This document shows positions 1 to 11,420 of a stretch of 64,000 bases of DNA, one piece after another (position 1 is the first letter of the stretch; every line of letters begins with the position of its first letter). The stretch comes from Dendrocalamus latiflorus (lineage: Eukaryota > Streptophyta > Magnoliopsida > Poales > Poaceae). Position numbers and translations under genes: made by a program. The notes under the pieces are model-generated. The model saw only the letters and a program-made list of their open reading frames with translations, had not been told where the DNA came from and did no database searches. Where the stretch lies: positions 25,840,629 to 25,904,628 of the forward strand of contig CM029658.1 of assembly GCA_017311315.1 (NCBI GenBank), in the 5' to 3' direction.

Positions 1-906
1 ATTCAAACTTTACAGCAAACTGTGATATGATCAATTTAGATAACCAAATCAATTGCCTGGTTCGGATAGAATTTGCTTAGCATTACTTAGCAAATTGTGT
101 TCTGTGTAAAACCATCCGAGTGGCACAGGAAACCAAATTGAGTTAGTTCAAGGTATATTAGTTTGTTACTGAGAGTACAAGGAGATGCATCATGTTAGTA
201 GAACTGCACTGTAATGCTGAATCTGTAAACGACAAACCAAAAGAGGTATAATTTCTGGACTGTTGTATTGTGCTGTTCTGTTAATTTGTGTTGTTTCCAC
301 CATCTGCCTTCCGCTGCTGCAGCTGAGAATTTGAGACCCCGCTTTTATGAGATTCTGGCTCTGCTTGAACGAGTTGCATCGTTGGCTAAATGGCTTGAAC
401 GAGTTGGTATGTTGTGAGACCAATATACAATAAATAATCTCCAAGCAGTAGGTTAGTTTTTTAGCACAGGCAAGGTCTTTGTCTCTCATCAACCAAAGTA
501 GTGTGTCATGCCCTGTCTCTTGAGTGAATGGCAAGCCAAGGATTCACAGTACTGAAAGCATCCATGTTTCTTTTGACTTTGATTAGTTAAATTTACTTGG
601 TTATTTCAATTTCATAATTCTGTTAGTACTTTGAGTTTGATGTCCATCAGCTTACAAGATTTTGCTATCATTTATAGCCTGCCTTATCCATTGCAGCTAT
701 GATTGGTGATGTTACGGCAAACTAAATGGGTTTGATATTTTTCTTGGCAGAAATCTCTCGACATCTTGTTTAATCGCGTGTTCAGTTGTGTGTACGACTT
801 CTCGTGATAGTGCCCTGGTCCGTGAGCATTTATATCTCCGTTAAGTACCAAATCGAAAAGTTTGATGTGATAATCATCCCATTACAGAGCTACTGATGGT
901 TTCCAG
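1..906. other. Unassigned AT-rich sequence at the left edge, probably intron of an off-window gene
   Basis: No convincing protein domain is visible on either strand. A 114-codon open frame on the minus strand (190-534) resembles nothing I recognise and is treated as chance. Pyrimidine-rich AG acceptors occur (for example near 695 and 750), and a clear one at 905-906 precedes a short open exon, so the stretch is best read as intronic or 3'-genic sequence of a plus-strand gene whose body lies to the left. Confidence 0.3.
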
Positions 907-974
907 GTAGCAACGAATCTAAAGACAACATTCCTGAAGATATACAAGAACTTATTAGGCGTGTGAGGATTTAG
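907..974 (+). CDS. Candidate terminal exon of a gene entering from the left
   Basis: A pyrimidine-rich tract ending in CAG (904-906) is followed by 68 bases open in one frame. After a split first codon it encodes SNESKDNIPEDIQELIRRVRI and a TAG stop at 972-974. The charged, helix-prone composition and the AT-rich tail afterwards fit a last coding exon plus 3' UTR. The product cannot be identified from about 22 residues, and the upstream exon is outside the window or unrecognised. This is an inference from one splice-site-like sequence and a short open frame; it could be chance. Confidence 0.35.
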
Positions 975-1140
975 GTGGCTTCAAAAGATGTAATAGCTGT
1001 GATGTTATTTATTTGCAATGTTGCTCTTTAAGCATAATTGCTATGGACTCAACAATATGATAACTCATCATGAATCCCTTTTGGCATGAGTCTTAATCTA
1101 TCTCACTATTTACTTCATTTTTAAGAAACATAGTCTTTTT

Positions 1141-1248
1141 GTTTTTTAACGTAACGTTAGCACGGGCAAGGAAAAAATATCGTCATTTGGTTGTTTTCAT
1201 GTGCATCCCTCAAATGCTGCCGTAGCGTTAGCACGGGCACTCTACTAG
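1141..1248 (+). mobile_element. Helitron 3' end
   Basis: The sequence ends CTAG at 1245-1248, followed by T. It is preceded at about 8 bases by a short hairpin, CCGT (1220-1223) pairing with ACGG (1233-1236). A GTTAGCACGGGCA motif occurs twice (about 1156 and 1227), as in the 3' termini of grass Helitrons. Helitrons end in CTRR with a hairpin just upstream and insert between A and T, which fits here (CTAG then T). The 5' TC end was not located, so the body length is unknown and may lie partly outside the window. Confidence 0.55.
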
Positions 1249-1480
1249 TAAAAATAATGTCGGATGCTGTTTTCTAAAAGAGGGGCTAATAATACGTTGC
1301 AATAGAAAATAATGCGCAAAGTTCAAGTTTTGAGGTCTGTGCTATGTCGAATGATCAAATAGTACTAAAGACAATCTCTTTAACAATAAATTATTTATCT
1401 AACTATTTTATACTATTTTTATCATAACTTTCTATTTTACACCCTCTCACTATTTGTGTTATTTTATAAGTTCAAATCGT

Positions 1481-1972
1481 CTTTTATATAAGAGACAACA
1501 TATTATCTCTTCTTACCTTCTCTTTATTTTACAAAAGATTTTACTTATTTAATATAATAAGAAAATAACTAAAATAGTACTATTAAAGTTGCCCTAATAA
1601 GTTAACGAAATACACGTCAATAGTAGGGTCTTGACCATGACGTGTAGACCAAAGAGCAAGTTGCTACCATCGCCTCTACGCACAGTCTCGTCAGAAGCGA
1701 AAAGGATGGTGGGTCCAACAATGAGTCAGAGGACGCACACATCTGGTGACCGCAAGCAGTAGTAGTAGAAGAAGCAAGGACTTCGAAAATTTCCAACAGA
1801 GAGGAGGATCTGAGAGCGCCGTCTTTGTTTTTAAGTTGTCTCTTATACAGGGGATAACATATTATTTTTTATCTTCATTTTGTTTTATATAAAATTTTAT
1901 TTATTTAATATAGCTAAAAAATAGTTAGGATAATACTATTAGAGATGTCCTATGAGTTATTGAAATACACGT
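1481..1972. repeat. Two diverged copies of an AT-rich repeat
   Basis: Segments 1481-1618 and about 1838-1972 are diverged direct copies. Both run from a TCTTATA-like start through ACATATTAT and ATTTATTTAATATA to a shared end resembling GAAATACACGT. About 220 bp of unrelated sequence separates them. No clean terminal inverted repeats or target duplications were found, so the element class is unassigned; an old MITE-like repeat is likely. Confidence 0.4.
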
Positions 1973-3823
1973 GACTTAGAACATTATTTGATTTCGCCTT
2001 GTTCACACTGATGCAATCTTTCGATAGGGGCAAGCGTTCCTGCTCCAGATAACTCCTAGCCTAATTATTCTCTATTTTTCTACTCCAAAAGTAGTGGTTC
2101 ATAAACCACAGGTGTCAAGACAATCAAACCAAGGGCATAGAAAGTCAAGCCACAGAAGATTCCAAACACATCTCTCCCTCTCTCTACTTTAATATCCTTT
2201 TCTCCTCCACTACGATATTTTTTACCTCCCGGCCCCGATCGTTTCGGCTTCTGACTTCTGGTTTATTTTTCACTATTTCTAAATTTCGTCTTTTTCTGAT
2301 TTTTTTTTATTTTTTGAGTTTTTTTGCCGGTTCTTTTTTTCCTGTATTCGTTTGCATTACATGTGATGGGATAACCCATTTTTTCTATTTTTAAAAATTT
2401 TTAAATTTAATTATACCAAATAAGCCACCTTCACCTACAGTGTAATTTCAGCCAGCTACAGTGAAATAAGCCATAAGCTACAGCCCAACCAATACCAGTA
2501 TAGTAGAGTGTAACACCCGTCAATATTCACTCATGCCACAGTTTAGTTTGGAGACCAATTGCCTGTCTTTTTTCATACGGGGACCTCATCCCACTCCCAT
2601 GGGTTATATCATTTCATCATGAATGCTCAACATGCAATACAATGCATGATTATTATCTTTCGTCATTAATACTTGTTATAATCATCGTTACTCCATAATC
2701 AATATCGTCAATTTATCATAAACATGTGAGTAATATAAAACAAGCATAATCATATGAATATTCATAGCAAGTATTCATTTAAAGAAATAAACATTTCAAA
2801 TACTCAATACCATTCTACCATGCACTTGTCTTTTTAGTTGTGACAGTTGGTTTGATTAGAAGATGATAATACACCCGACTCTACTCCTCTTATACCAATT
2901 ATTCACTCTCAATACATGCCACAATATTACAAGGCAATAAACAAACGACGATGCTTCTATATGCTTTTCAAATCCACCCTTTTCTTCCTTTACCGGACAA
3001 ACCCCCTTGTTATATCAATACTAAAAATATCATAACTTTTGATTGCCACCATGAAATATAGCAAACTCTACCAGTTCTGGAATCTATACAAAATTCTCTA
3101 CATTTTCTTAGTGGCCAAATGTCCATATTAAATCATCTAAACCCTTGTTTTCAACCCAGAGAACAGATCTATCACCTTTTAGACGATAGACTTAAAAATT
3201 CCATATCTAATTATTTACATATGAAAAGACGGTGAACCATAGCATTTTCAAGACTACAGAAAAGTATCTAACAATTTATAGTTATTCCTAAAATTTAATT
3301 CTGGCATTAAATTAGTCAATTTAATGATTTTCCATGACTGCATCCAGCAGCAACCCGATACCAGACAGCAGCATCCCAAAATTCATTATTTCTATTCTAC
3401 TTTCTAAAAAATTGTGTTATTGGACTTTCTACAAACCTTAAGAAATTATCCACAATGTTAATGTTGACCAATTTCCCAAATTAGTTCATTCACTATTTTT
3501 AATATACTAATTACTACACAATGCCAAAACCCGATAAATTTACTGGACAGTAGGATTATAAGAAATTCAAATATCACAATATACTCATTTGATTGATAAG
3601 AATAAAAATTCTACAAAAAGCTACCGAAATCCTCTATAACTTTCTAGTAGATGAAATTCTCTTATAATAATCATACACTACTCGTAAAATAGTACAACAA
3701 TACAGCAGACCAAACAGATGGACTGCCCGATTTCCCCCAACTAGAAAGTGCTAATTCCCTCTATAATCTCGTTTTAAATCTCTAATTAAATAAACAACAG
3801 AGGAAAAAATTAGATTATTACCC
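1973..3823. other. AT-rich intergenic DNA, no gene seen
   Basis: No coding sequence is supported. TGTAACACCC at 2509-2518 looks like the 5' tip of a gypsy-type LTR (other LTRs here begin TGTAACA), but no matching CA end with a target duplication was found, so at most this is a decayed LTR fragment. CTACAGTG-like words near 2430-2480 are another old repeat. Confidence 0.35.
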
Positions 3824-4363
3824 ATGAAACGTAGTCCTAGATCATGTATTTTTTCCCTCGCTTCTTCACCTTTGTCTTCCCCAATCCATATTGCTAAGAG
3901 GAATGTTGTGTTTCAAAAACAGGTGGACCAACTGAAGAACCAGAACCAGCAGCTCAGCATGGCACTGAGCATGACCACCCAAAACCTTGTGGCAGTGCAA
4001 GCACAAAACTCAGTGCTGCAAACACAGAAGATGGAGCTGGAGAGCAGGCTGTGTGCCCTAAGTGAGATCCTGTTGTGCATGAATTCAATCACCAGCACCA
4101 CCAGTGCTACTCCAAATCCAGCCACCATGGGCATCACAACCAGCAATGCCTGTGATATTTTTGGCACCAGCACATCGAGCCAGCCCATAGACTTGTACCA
4201 GTGCATCCACGGGAGAAGTGGTTGTGATGTTAGTAGGGCCAGAAGGCATCAAGGTCTGTTTCGATCATGTAGGGGCCTTTGTGTCACAATTGATGTATGC
4301 TTCTCTCTTGTTTGTTTATTTTGGAGGACAGGGATGTTTTGGTTTTCTTGTACTTGGCGGTAG
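3824..4363 (+). pseudogene. bZIP transcription-factor fragment (leucine zipper without basic region)
   Basis: The 179-codon frame holds, from about residue 28, a heptad-patterned stretch (VDQLKNQNQQL, then ALSMTTQNLVAVQAQNSVLQ, then ELESRLCALSEILLCM). It strongly resembles the zipper of plant group-S bZIP proteins, which bind DNA as dimers in the nucleus. The Asn/Arg-rich basic DNA-binding region that should precede it is absent: only AKRNVVFQKQ stands there, after an unrelated leader. The tail after about residue 125 (ending near SQPIDLYQ) becomes unlike a bZIP and is probably out of frame. Without the basic region it cannot bind DNA, so it is read as a captured or truncated gene piece. It lies 200 bp upstream of the truncated NLR on the same strand. 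Confidence 0.6.
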
Positions 4364-4716
4364 AGGGGTGACCAAATGGCAATGTAGTGTTTGGCATTGT
4401 GTGAGGTGGGGTTGTATTGGTTGTTGAAGGTAGAAGGGGAATTTAATGGGTCAGTCTGCGAAAGAGAGGCAAGGAATTTTGTACTAGCTCCAACTATGTG
4501 TAATAATGATGATAATGCAAGATGTGGATTTGATGGCTCTTGACATGCCAAGTGCTTCTCCGTCTTCCAGATGCATGATTTAGCGAGCATTTCGCTTTCC
4601 CTTGGCGAAGAAGATCTCGTTGGGATTGAGATAACAAGAGACACGCAGTGGTTGGAGGGCGATGAGCTGGAACGCTGCGTGCTAGCGCTGCATGGAATGG
4701 GAGGGCTCAGTAAAAC

Positions 4717-7700
4717 TGATACAAACCGAAAATTTGAGAACAATTTTGATTTTCATTGAGAATTAATTTCAGTTGATTCTTCACTCGATTCACCACCTTT
4801 CTTCACCATTCAAGCCTCCAATTTCGAGTCGCAGCATCCTTCCCATCCATCTGTCCGTGACACGGTGAGACGACATTGTTCACCATTCGAAAATATCACC
4901 ACCGCCACGACACCACCTCTCTCACGGTCGACCTCTCCCGCACGACTTCTCACTCAGCCGACCTGAGACCGCCGCAACATAGCGCCCGAGAAGACCTGAC
5001 ACCTAGCGCCATCGCTAAGAATTTCCGCGCCTCTGTCTCGGCCACGTGCCGCAAACCGAGCAAGGCATCGACTGTGCCAAACCGCCTCACAGCCTCTATA
5101 AAAGCCCCCAAGCCCCTCTGTTGAGTGCACCGACGCCTGGGTAAGCCACCTGCACCTCAATTGCTCCGATGATCATCGCATCGCCGTCGACCTTCAAAAA
5201 TCCCCAAGTAAGCTGCCAATTCAATTCTCCTTGTGTAGGTAATTTACTTTCAATTCCTTTGGTCAGTAGCATCCTTGTACTCCTAGTAAGCCCTCCAAAG
5301 CAATGCCTTAGCTTGCTAAGTCTTATAGCCCACCGGCGGCTAGCTTCCCGCACGGTCGCACCACCTCGCCGTGGGCAAGCCACCACAGACCCTCACAACC
5401 CGAGCCGACCATGCCATCGTCACCCCCTCATCCCAAGGATGCTTTATCACTTATTCTCCCGTTAATTAGAGCCTCGGAGAATCACTACGCCATGAAAATC
5501 CTCCGAAAGCTCCCCACCCTATCGTCGGCCATTCTTTGCCCGCCGACCACCACAGAGCCCCAAAACGGGTTCTCCTCAGTCCCCTAAGTCCACCCATGCC
5601 CTTGGTTTCTGCCAGAGTTAACCGTGGCGTCCGGAATTGCCGTTGAAAAATCCTTTGTTCTGCCGCTACAGTGCGTGCGCAGGAGTGGAAGATGAATAGT
5701 GCCAACCTAGTACTGTAGCAAATGAACCCGGTATGAATAGTAAAAACCCATAGTGAATAGTACCAGAACCCGCTGTGAACAGTGCAGACCCATGATGAAT
5801 AGTAGACACCCGTTACTGTTCATCCAAAAATCCGAAAAACATATTTATAGTCATTTTGACTATTTTGCCCTTGCGAAGTCTAATTTCTAATCCCTTTGGT
5901 CAAATTAGACACCAATAAAATCCTAATTAGCTCAAACACCATTCCAAACCCAAATTCAAATACTCTTCAAGCCATCTCTATTCACCGAAATCCTAGAAAT
6001 ATTTATGCACCCATTTTGATCGCCTTGAACCTATTTACACCATTCCTATCTCCATTCTGTCATTTTAAACTCCGATAAAGCTCTAAACAACCCAAATAAT
6101 ATTTTGACCACAAAAACCCGATATCGTCCATGCCTGCAACCATTCGTCGAAACCCATATTCACTTATATATCCATTTCAATTATCTTGACCATTCCAAGC
6201 CAATTCCTAACTCCGATCATCCAAACCAAACATTGTCTAGACTCTGAACAACCAAACCTTTTCTCTCTGTCTTTTGGTTATTTTATCGTGTTTTGTTCCC
6301 AGCTTGCATTATGCAAAGTAGGAACTCATTTGTATTTGTCTTTGACGCTAGTACTCAAACCACACGAGTTGGTCAACAAAAAAGCTACAAGGGAATTAGA
6401 AAAATCAGTATCCAATCTGAAGACTACAGTAAGATAATTGGAGACTATAGACAAAGAGGCAAGTCACATGTCTTTGATCATATTGAACCTACATTCCTTT
6501 AATTATTTATTTATCAGTATTTTTATTATGTTATTTACGCATTGTTATTTTTTATACAATAAATGTTTAGAATGACATGATATTAGTTATGCCCTACCAC
6601 ATGAAAAAGCTCTGTTTTATTTGATGGCCATATCCACCTTGACAAGCCCTAGTAATAATAAATTACTATATAAAATACCATGTTAGTTTAGAAAATTCAA
6701 CTGTTTTACACTAGTAGTGATAGTGCCGCAGTGCACAGGGATATTTATTTGTAAATAGTTACCTGGTTGATAAAAAGTAAGGACTAGAACCTTATGCTAA
6801 GTAAAGAATATAGTAATCGCTCAAGCACAAGCGTTGACTTGTCAAACCTGATTTAGTAGCTGCTCAAATCGATTGAATATCTACTATAAGGATATGATAT
6901 ACTATTTCAGAAGAGGGAACAGTAAGTGTAAGAATGTGTGATATGGAAACGGTAAAACCATACTTTCACAACGGTAGGCTCCGCCCTATTTGGCCTCCGT
7001 ATTCCGTGACAGGGGGTATCGGGTAAAGACTATACAAAGTGATGAGCAGTGAAATACCTTGTTTTCTTGAACCCAGACGTTGGAGTTAAGAAAATCTTGT
7101 GCGTAAAGTTAGGCAGCTCTGTAGAGTTATAACTTAATGGTATTCGAATGTGCCATGCTTCCGGTAAATGAAGATGTGTTTAATGGGTGATTTTGACAAC
7201 GAGGCATAAGTAGATTTAGAAATAATTCAAAAATGTTGAAGTTTGGTAATCATGTTTTGAAACCCCAATTTCATAAGAAGTTATTTTTTTGTGTTTAAAA
7301 GTATTTACAAATAAAATTACATCCATAAATACTTTAATAAAACCACTATATCTTCATTCCTTGAAAATTCCTAGCAAGTAGTTATATAGCATTTCCCCAT
7401 ATGACTTGTTGAGTATGGTTGGTTGTACTCAGTTTTGCTTCATTTTTCCCCAACACAGAGATCAGATGAAGAAAGAATGTTACAAGTTTTCATGTTAGGG
7501 TTACGACCACACTCAAGCGTTCTTGTGAAAATTTTCTTTAGATCTTCTGAGTGTAAGTAAATTTTGGGTTTGGACGCCCTTAAACCTGTTAAAGTTGATC
7601 GTTAGGTCTTTATTTTAAACAAATTAACTTTTGAAATGTTTGTGAGCAAGCATGATACTCCCTCTATCCGTAATTGAATTCTTAGGCTGTTGCGGAAGTT

Positions 7701-7736
7701 AACGACGTTCCTGTTTCCAAAAACGGGGGCGTTACA
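4717..7736 (+). mobile_element. Solo LTR D inserted in the NLR P-loop
   Basis: The ~3.0 kb insertion begins TGATAC and ends GTTACA. It is flanked by AAAAC on both sides (4712-4716 and 7738-7742, with one extra A), a 5-bp target duplication. Removing it rejoins the NLR P-loop reading. Its plan matches the other large LTRs here: a start like TGTAACA, a GC-rich stretch with TATAAAAG at 5097-5104, a possible splice donor at 5208, and the palindromes CTCTGTAGAG (7117-7126) and ATTCGAAT (7142-7149). A GAGTA/TACTC hairpin lies at 7411-7430. There is no gag-pol and no second LTR, so it is a solo LTR or LTR-only remnant, probably Ty3/gypsy-type. Confidence 0.8.
5690..5830 (+). repeat. Degenerate TGAATAGTA direct repeats in solo LTR D
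   Basis: About six imperfect copies of a TGAATAGT/TGAACAGT word, spaced 15-30 bp apart and alternating with ACCC-type words, lie downstream of the GC-rich leader. They are typical of an internally repetitive LTR region and have no coding content. Confidence 0.6.
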
Positions 7737-7765
7737 AAAAACAACTCTAGCTAACAATGTCTACA

Positions 7766-8094
7766 TGAAAGAGCGAGAAAAGTTTGAATGCCATGCCTGG
7801 GTCTCCATCTCTCAGACCTATTCCGTGAAAGATGTTCTAAAATGTTTGATCACTGTTGTAGCAAAGGCAACATAGAGTATCCCTTTCTTCTTAGGGATAT
7901 GTAACTAAGAGAGCTAAAGAGTTAACTAAGAAAGAGCTGGTTAGTAAAATGAGTGGACCTAGCCATCTCGTACCCCTCTTGGGATTTATATATTCTGAAA
8001 GAGCGAGAAAAGAGCAAGAAAAGTTTGAATGACATGCCTGGGTCTCCATCTCTCAGACCTATTCCGTGAAAGATGTTCTAAAATGTTTGATCAC
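7766..8094 (+). repeat. Tandem duplication across the NLR/LTR junction
   Basis: The segment starting TGAAAGAGCGAG at 7766 is repeated from 7996. The first unit holds the NLR RNBS-A piece plus the first ~140 bp of LTR E (from 7854). The second holds the same NLR piece, with an 11-bp insertion, followed by the complete LTR. Because the copied unit already contains LTR sequence, the duplication happened after element E inserted. Confidence 0.85.
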
Positions 8095-8397
8095 TGTTGT
8101 AGCATAGGCAACATAGAGTATCCCTTTCCTCTTAGGGATATGTAACTAAGAGAGCTAAAGAGTTAACTAAGAAAGAGCTGGTTAGTAAAATGAGTGGACC
8201 TAGCCATCTTGTACCCCTCTTGGGGTTTATATATATGAATGGGATAGGATAAAAATTTCTATCCTACCACTTAATAATTACAAAAGGTGAGGGTAAATCA
8301 GTACATTCCTTTTTCTATGTAGTAATATGCTATTGGGCTTGTTTCAAGGTCCAGTGGCTAAACCCAACGTGTGTGTGAGCTAGGCAACCCTACAACA
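8095..8397 (+). repeat. 5' LTR of element E
   Basis: Starts TGTTGTAG and ends CCTACAACA; matches 11109-11420. A TATATATGAATG-type TATA region lies near 8227-8240. A truncated extra copy of its first part sits at 7854-7995. Confidence 0.85.
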
Positions 8398-10500
8398 ATA
8401 CTCCTACGACAGCAAGCACAGAGCCTCGGAGGGGCGAGCTGATGCAACCAACTGCCCCAGCCCCCCATTTCTCGACAGCAAGCATGGAGATCCCGAGGGG
8501 TGAGTCGAAGTAACTGCTTGCTCTAGCCCCTAGGGGTCTGGACACTCTAAATATCTTCGAACAAGGCTCTCCTTTCACTGATAAAGCTGTAGCTGCTCCC
8601 ATAGAGGTAGCCCCTCTAAAGCAGGTGGCATGTAAAGGTGAAGCCGATGTCGAGGCTGCGGTAGTGAAGTCCTCGAGTGGAGCAAAAGCAGCCACGTCGA
8701 GGTCGTGCCTCCGACGTGGGCAGCGCATAGAGGCAGAGCCAGGGGTGGGCCATCCCTCCAAGGAGATGCCTATGAGGAGGGTGGCACAGTCCCCAGACGG
8801 AGCTAGAGCTGCCACATAGAGGTCCTGCCTCCGACGCGGTGGAACCAGCGGTGGATCCAGCGGTGGGGCGGGGGGGGGGGGGGGGGGGGGGGGCTCGAGC
8901 CCCCCCTACCGCTACCGGACCCTTGGAGCCCCCCTGGAGCCCCCTCCCTAAATTTTTAGCCATGGATGTATAATGTAGAAGGGGCTGAGATTGAGCTGAA
9001 GGTACTTCAGCCCCTCCAAAAAATTTTCCTGGATCCACCACTGGGTGGAACGTAGGGGGGAGCTGGGGGCGGGCCATCCCTTCAAGGCGATGCCTACGAG
9101 AAGGGAGTCGAAGTTGCCCAACGGAGCCGAAGCCGCCACGTACATAGAGGTAGGGAGGCCGAACGACCTTTCCCCACGGCGAAGGCGTGCTGCTCCGCCA
9201 AGGCGATGCCTAATAGGTAGGCAGCGAAGTCCTATGCCGAAGCCGGGTCGTCCCATCGAGCCGATGCCTACAAGGACGGTGGTGAAGTCCCCCCAATGTA
9301 GCCAGAGCCACCACATCAAGGACATGCCTTTGACGCGGGTAGCACGCAGAGGCGGAGTTGGAGCCGCCATGTCGAGGTTGTGCCTATGACACGAGTGGCG
9401 CGTAGAGGTAGAGTCGGGGATGGGCCATCCCTTTGAGGCGATATCTACGAGGAGGACGGTGAAGTCCCCCAACAGAGCCAGATCTGCATGTCGAGGTCCT
9501 GCATCTGATGTGGGTGGCACGTAGGGGTGGTGCCAGGGGTGGCCGCCTCTCCGAGGCGATGTCTACAAGGAGGGTGGCGAAGTCCCCCGATGGAGCTAGA
9601 TTTACGACGTACGTTGAGGTAGGTTGGTCGGGCGATCGTTCTCCTACCTTCAAAATTAGTGCCCGCCAGGGGCAAAGCGTGCGTGGGCAGAGAAGGACAC
9701 TACATACGCAGAGGTATGGAGGCTGGACGACCGTTCCGCATGGCGAAGGCATGACACTCTGCTAAGGTGATGCCTACAAGGCGGGTGGCGAAGTCCCACG
9801 TCGAAGCTGGGTGGACCTGCAAGGCGACGCCTATAAGGAGGATGGCAAAGTCACCTGACGAAGCTGGAGTTGCCACATCGAGGATATGCCTCCGACTTAG
9901 GCGGTACGTAGAGGTGGAGCCGGAGCCGCCATGTCGAGGTCCTACCTCTAACATGGGCAGTGCACAGAGGCGGAGCCGGAGCCACCACATTGAGGTCCTG
10001 TCTTTGACACGGGCGGCATGTAGAGGCAAAGCTGGGGGCAGGCCACCCCTCCGAGGCGATGACTACGAGGAGAGCGGCGAAGTCCCCCGATGGTGCTGGA
10101 GCTGCCATGTCGAGGAAAGCGGATGAGGAGCCGATGGAGGCGATGTCCACATGATGTCTGACGGAGACCGTGTGAAGTCTAGCAGAGCTGAGCGAAGCTC
10201 ACGCGGAGGTGCGGAGTCAGACCAGGAGCCGACGGAGGCGGCATCGACTTGTAGCCCAGCGGAGGCGAGTGGAGCCTGAGAGGAGGTGTGGAGTTAGGCA
10301 AGGAGCCAACAGAGGCAGGGTCCACGTGTAGCCCAGTGGAGACCGTGCGAAGTCCGACGGAGGCGAGCGAAGCCTGTGCGGAGGTGCGGAGTCGGGCAAG
10401 GAGCTGACGGAGGCACTGTCTATGCGTAGCCCAGCGGAGGCCATGCGAAGTCCGATGGAGGCGAGCGGAGCCCGCGTAGAGGTGCAGAATTGGGCAAGAA
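8398..10500 (+). repeat. GC-rich tandem-repeat interior of element E
   Basis: Two interleaved modules recur with many changes. One of about 58 bp runs from CACGTCGAGGTCCTGCC to GGCGGAGCCGG. One of about 65 bp contains GAGGCGATGCCTACGAGGAG and GGTGGCGAAGTCCCCC. From about 10,150 to 10,500 a third module of about 100 bp (GCGAAGTCCGACGGAGGCGA with TAGCCCAGCGGAGG) is repeated about three times. Long open frames on both strands here are by-products of repeat composition, not genes. Confidence 0.75.
8846..9043. mobile_element. hAT-type MITE nested in element E
   Basis: Terminal inverted repeats CAGCGGTGGATCCAG (8846-8860) and CTGGATCCACCACTG (9029-9043) are flanked by an exact 8-bp target duplication GGTGGAAC (8838-8845 and 9044-9051), the hAT signature. 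The 198 bp element contains a run of 24 G (8870-8893) and is non-coding. Confidence 0.85.
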
Positions 10501-11108
10501 ATGTGTTGGCGACGTACGTGCCAAGCAAGGGCGAGACCGGGCTTGACACTAGCTCATAGCATGCCATCCTCACAAATAGGTCATCCCCTACGATGAAGGA
10601 GCAGGGAGTCCAACCGCCTTAGATGCCGGTGCACCGGCATCGGGCGTAGCAAAGCCTGAGCAGATCCCAGTGCCGCGCCATCCTAGGCGTGGCGAAGCTG
10701 GAGCGGGGCCTAGTGCCCCACCATTCTGGGCGTGGCGACCGACAATGTAAGTGGAGAAGTAATAAAGAGAAGAGATAGCAACTACTAGCCACTACATGCT
10801 GACATGCATTTTCATTTTGATACGGCTATGTGCATGGTGCCTAGTACCTTGTTGCATGGCGAGATTCGAAAGTTATACATGCATGCGGAGGCCAGAGCCG
10901 ATCGCACGAAGGGCGACTCCCTGGTGTCGTGATGACTGCAACGAAAAACACCGCTCTACTTCTGTAGGTGCGATGGGGTAGCCTAGAAACAGCTCCGGAT
11001 ATAGCAACATTTATCTAGGGTGCTCGTGACATGATCACTCTAGTGGTGGCCTTCTCTAGCGCCTTTCCTTGTGCAACTTCTTGCGCGGTCTCCACAGACA
11101 GCGTCAAC

Positions 11109-11420
11109 TGTTGTAGCATAGGCACAATAATGGGTACAGGGTACCCCTTTCCTCTTGAGGATATGTAACTAAGAAAGCTAGAAAGCCAACCAGGAGAGAG
11201 ATGGTGAGTAAAACGAATGAACCTGACCATCTCGTACCTCTCTTGGGGTTTATATACATGAATAGAATAAAATAGAAAATTTCTATCCTACGTATTAATA
11301 ATTACAAAAGTTGAGGGTAAATCAATACATTCTCTTCTATACATAGTAACATGTTATTGGACTTGTTTCATAACCCAGTAGCTAAATTTAATGGACGTAT
11401 AGACTAGGCACCCCACAACA
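11109..11420 (+). repeat. 3' LTR of element E
   Basis: Matches 8095-8397 with numerous substitutions and small indels. It starts TGTTGTAGCATAGGC, ends CCCACAACA, and is followed by the ATCAC target duplication and the NLR sequence. Confidence 0.85.

Larger units (their letters stand above)
8095..11420 (+). mobile_element. Non-autonomous LTR retrotransposon E with minisatellite interior
   Basis: LTRs at 8095-8397 (303 bp) and 11109-11420 (312 bp) begin TGTTGTAGCATAGGC and end in CTACAACA or CCACAACA, so the tips are inverted repeats. The target duplication is ATCAC (8090-8094 and 11421-11425); excising the element restores the NLR coding line between RNBS-A and kinase-2. The 2.7 kb interior has no gag, protease, integrase or reverse transcriptase, and I see no initiator-methionine primer-binding site or obvious polypurine tract. 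It consists of GC-rich repeats. The two LTRs are visibly diverged, so this is an old insertion. Confidence 0.8.

Noticed and set aside
190..534. 114-codon minus-strand frame
   Set aside because: No recognisable domain, AT-rich setting, and the only nearby coding hint is on the plus strand.
2509..3823. Possible gypsy LTR beginning TGTAACACCC
   Set aside because: No CA end with matching 5-bp duplication and none of the palindrome modules found in the other LTRs.
8390..10573. Multiple overlapping open frames of 60-190 codons
   Set aside because: Minisatellite interior of element E; frames follow the repeat period and encode low-complexity peptides on both strands.
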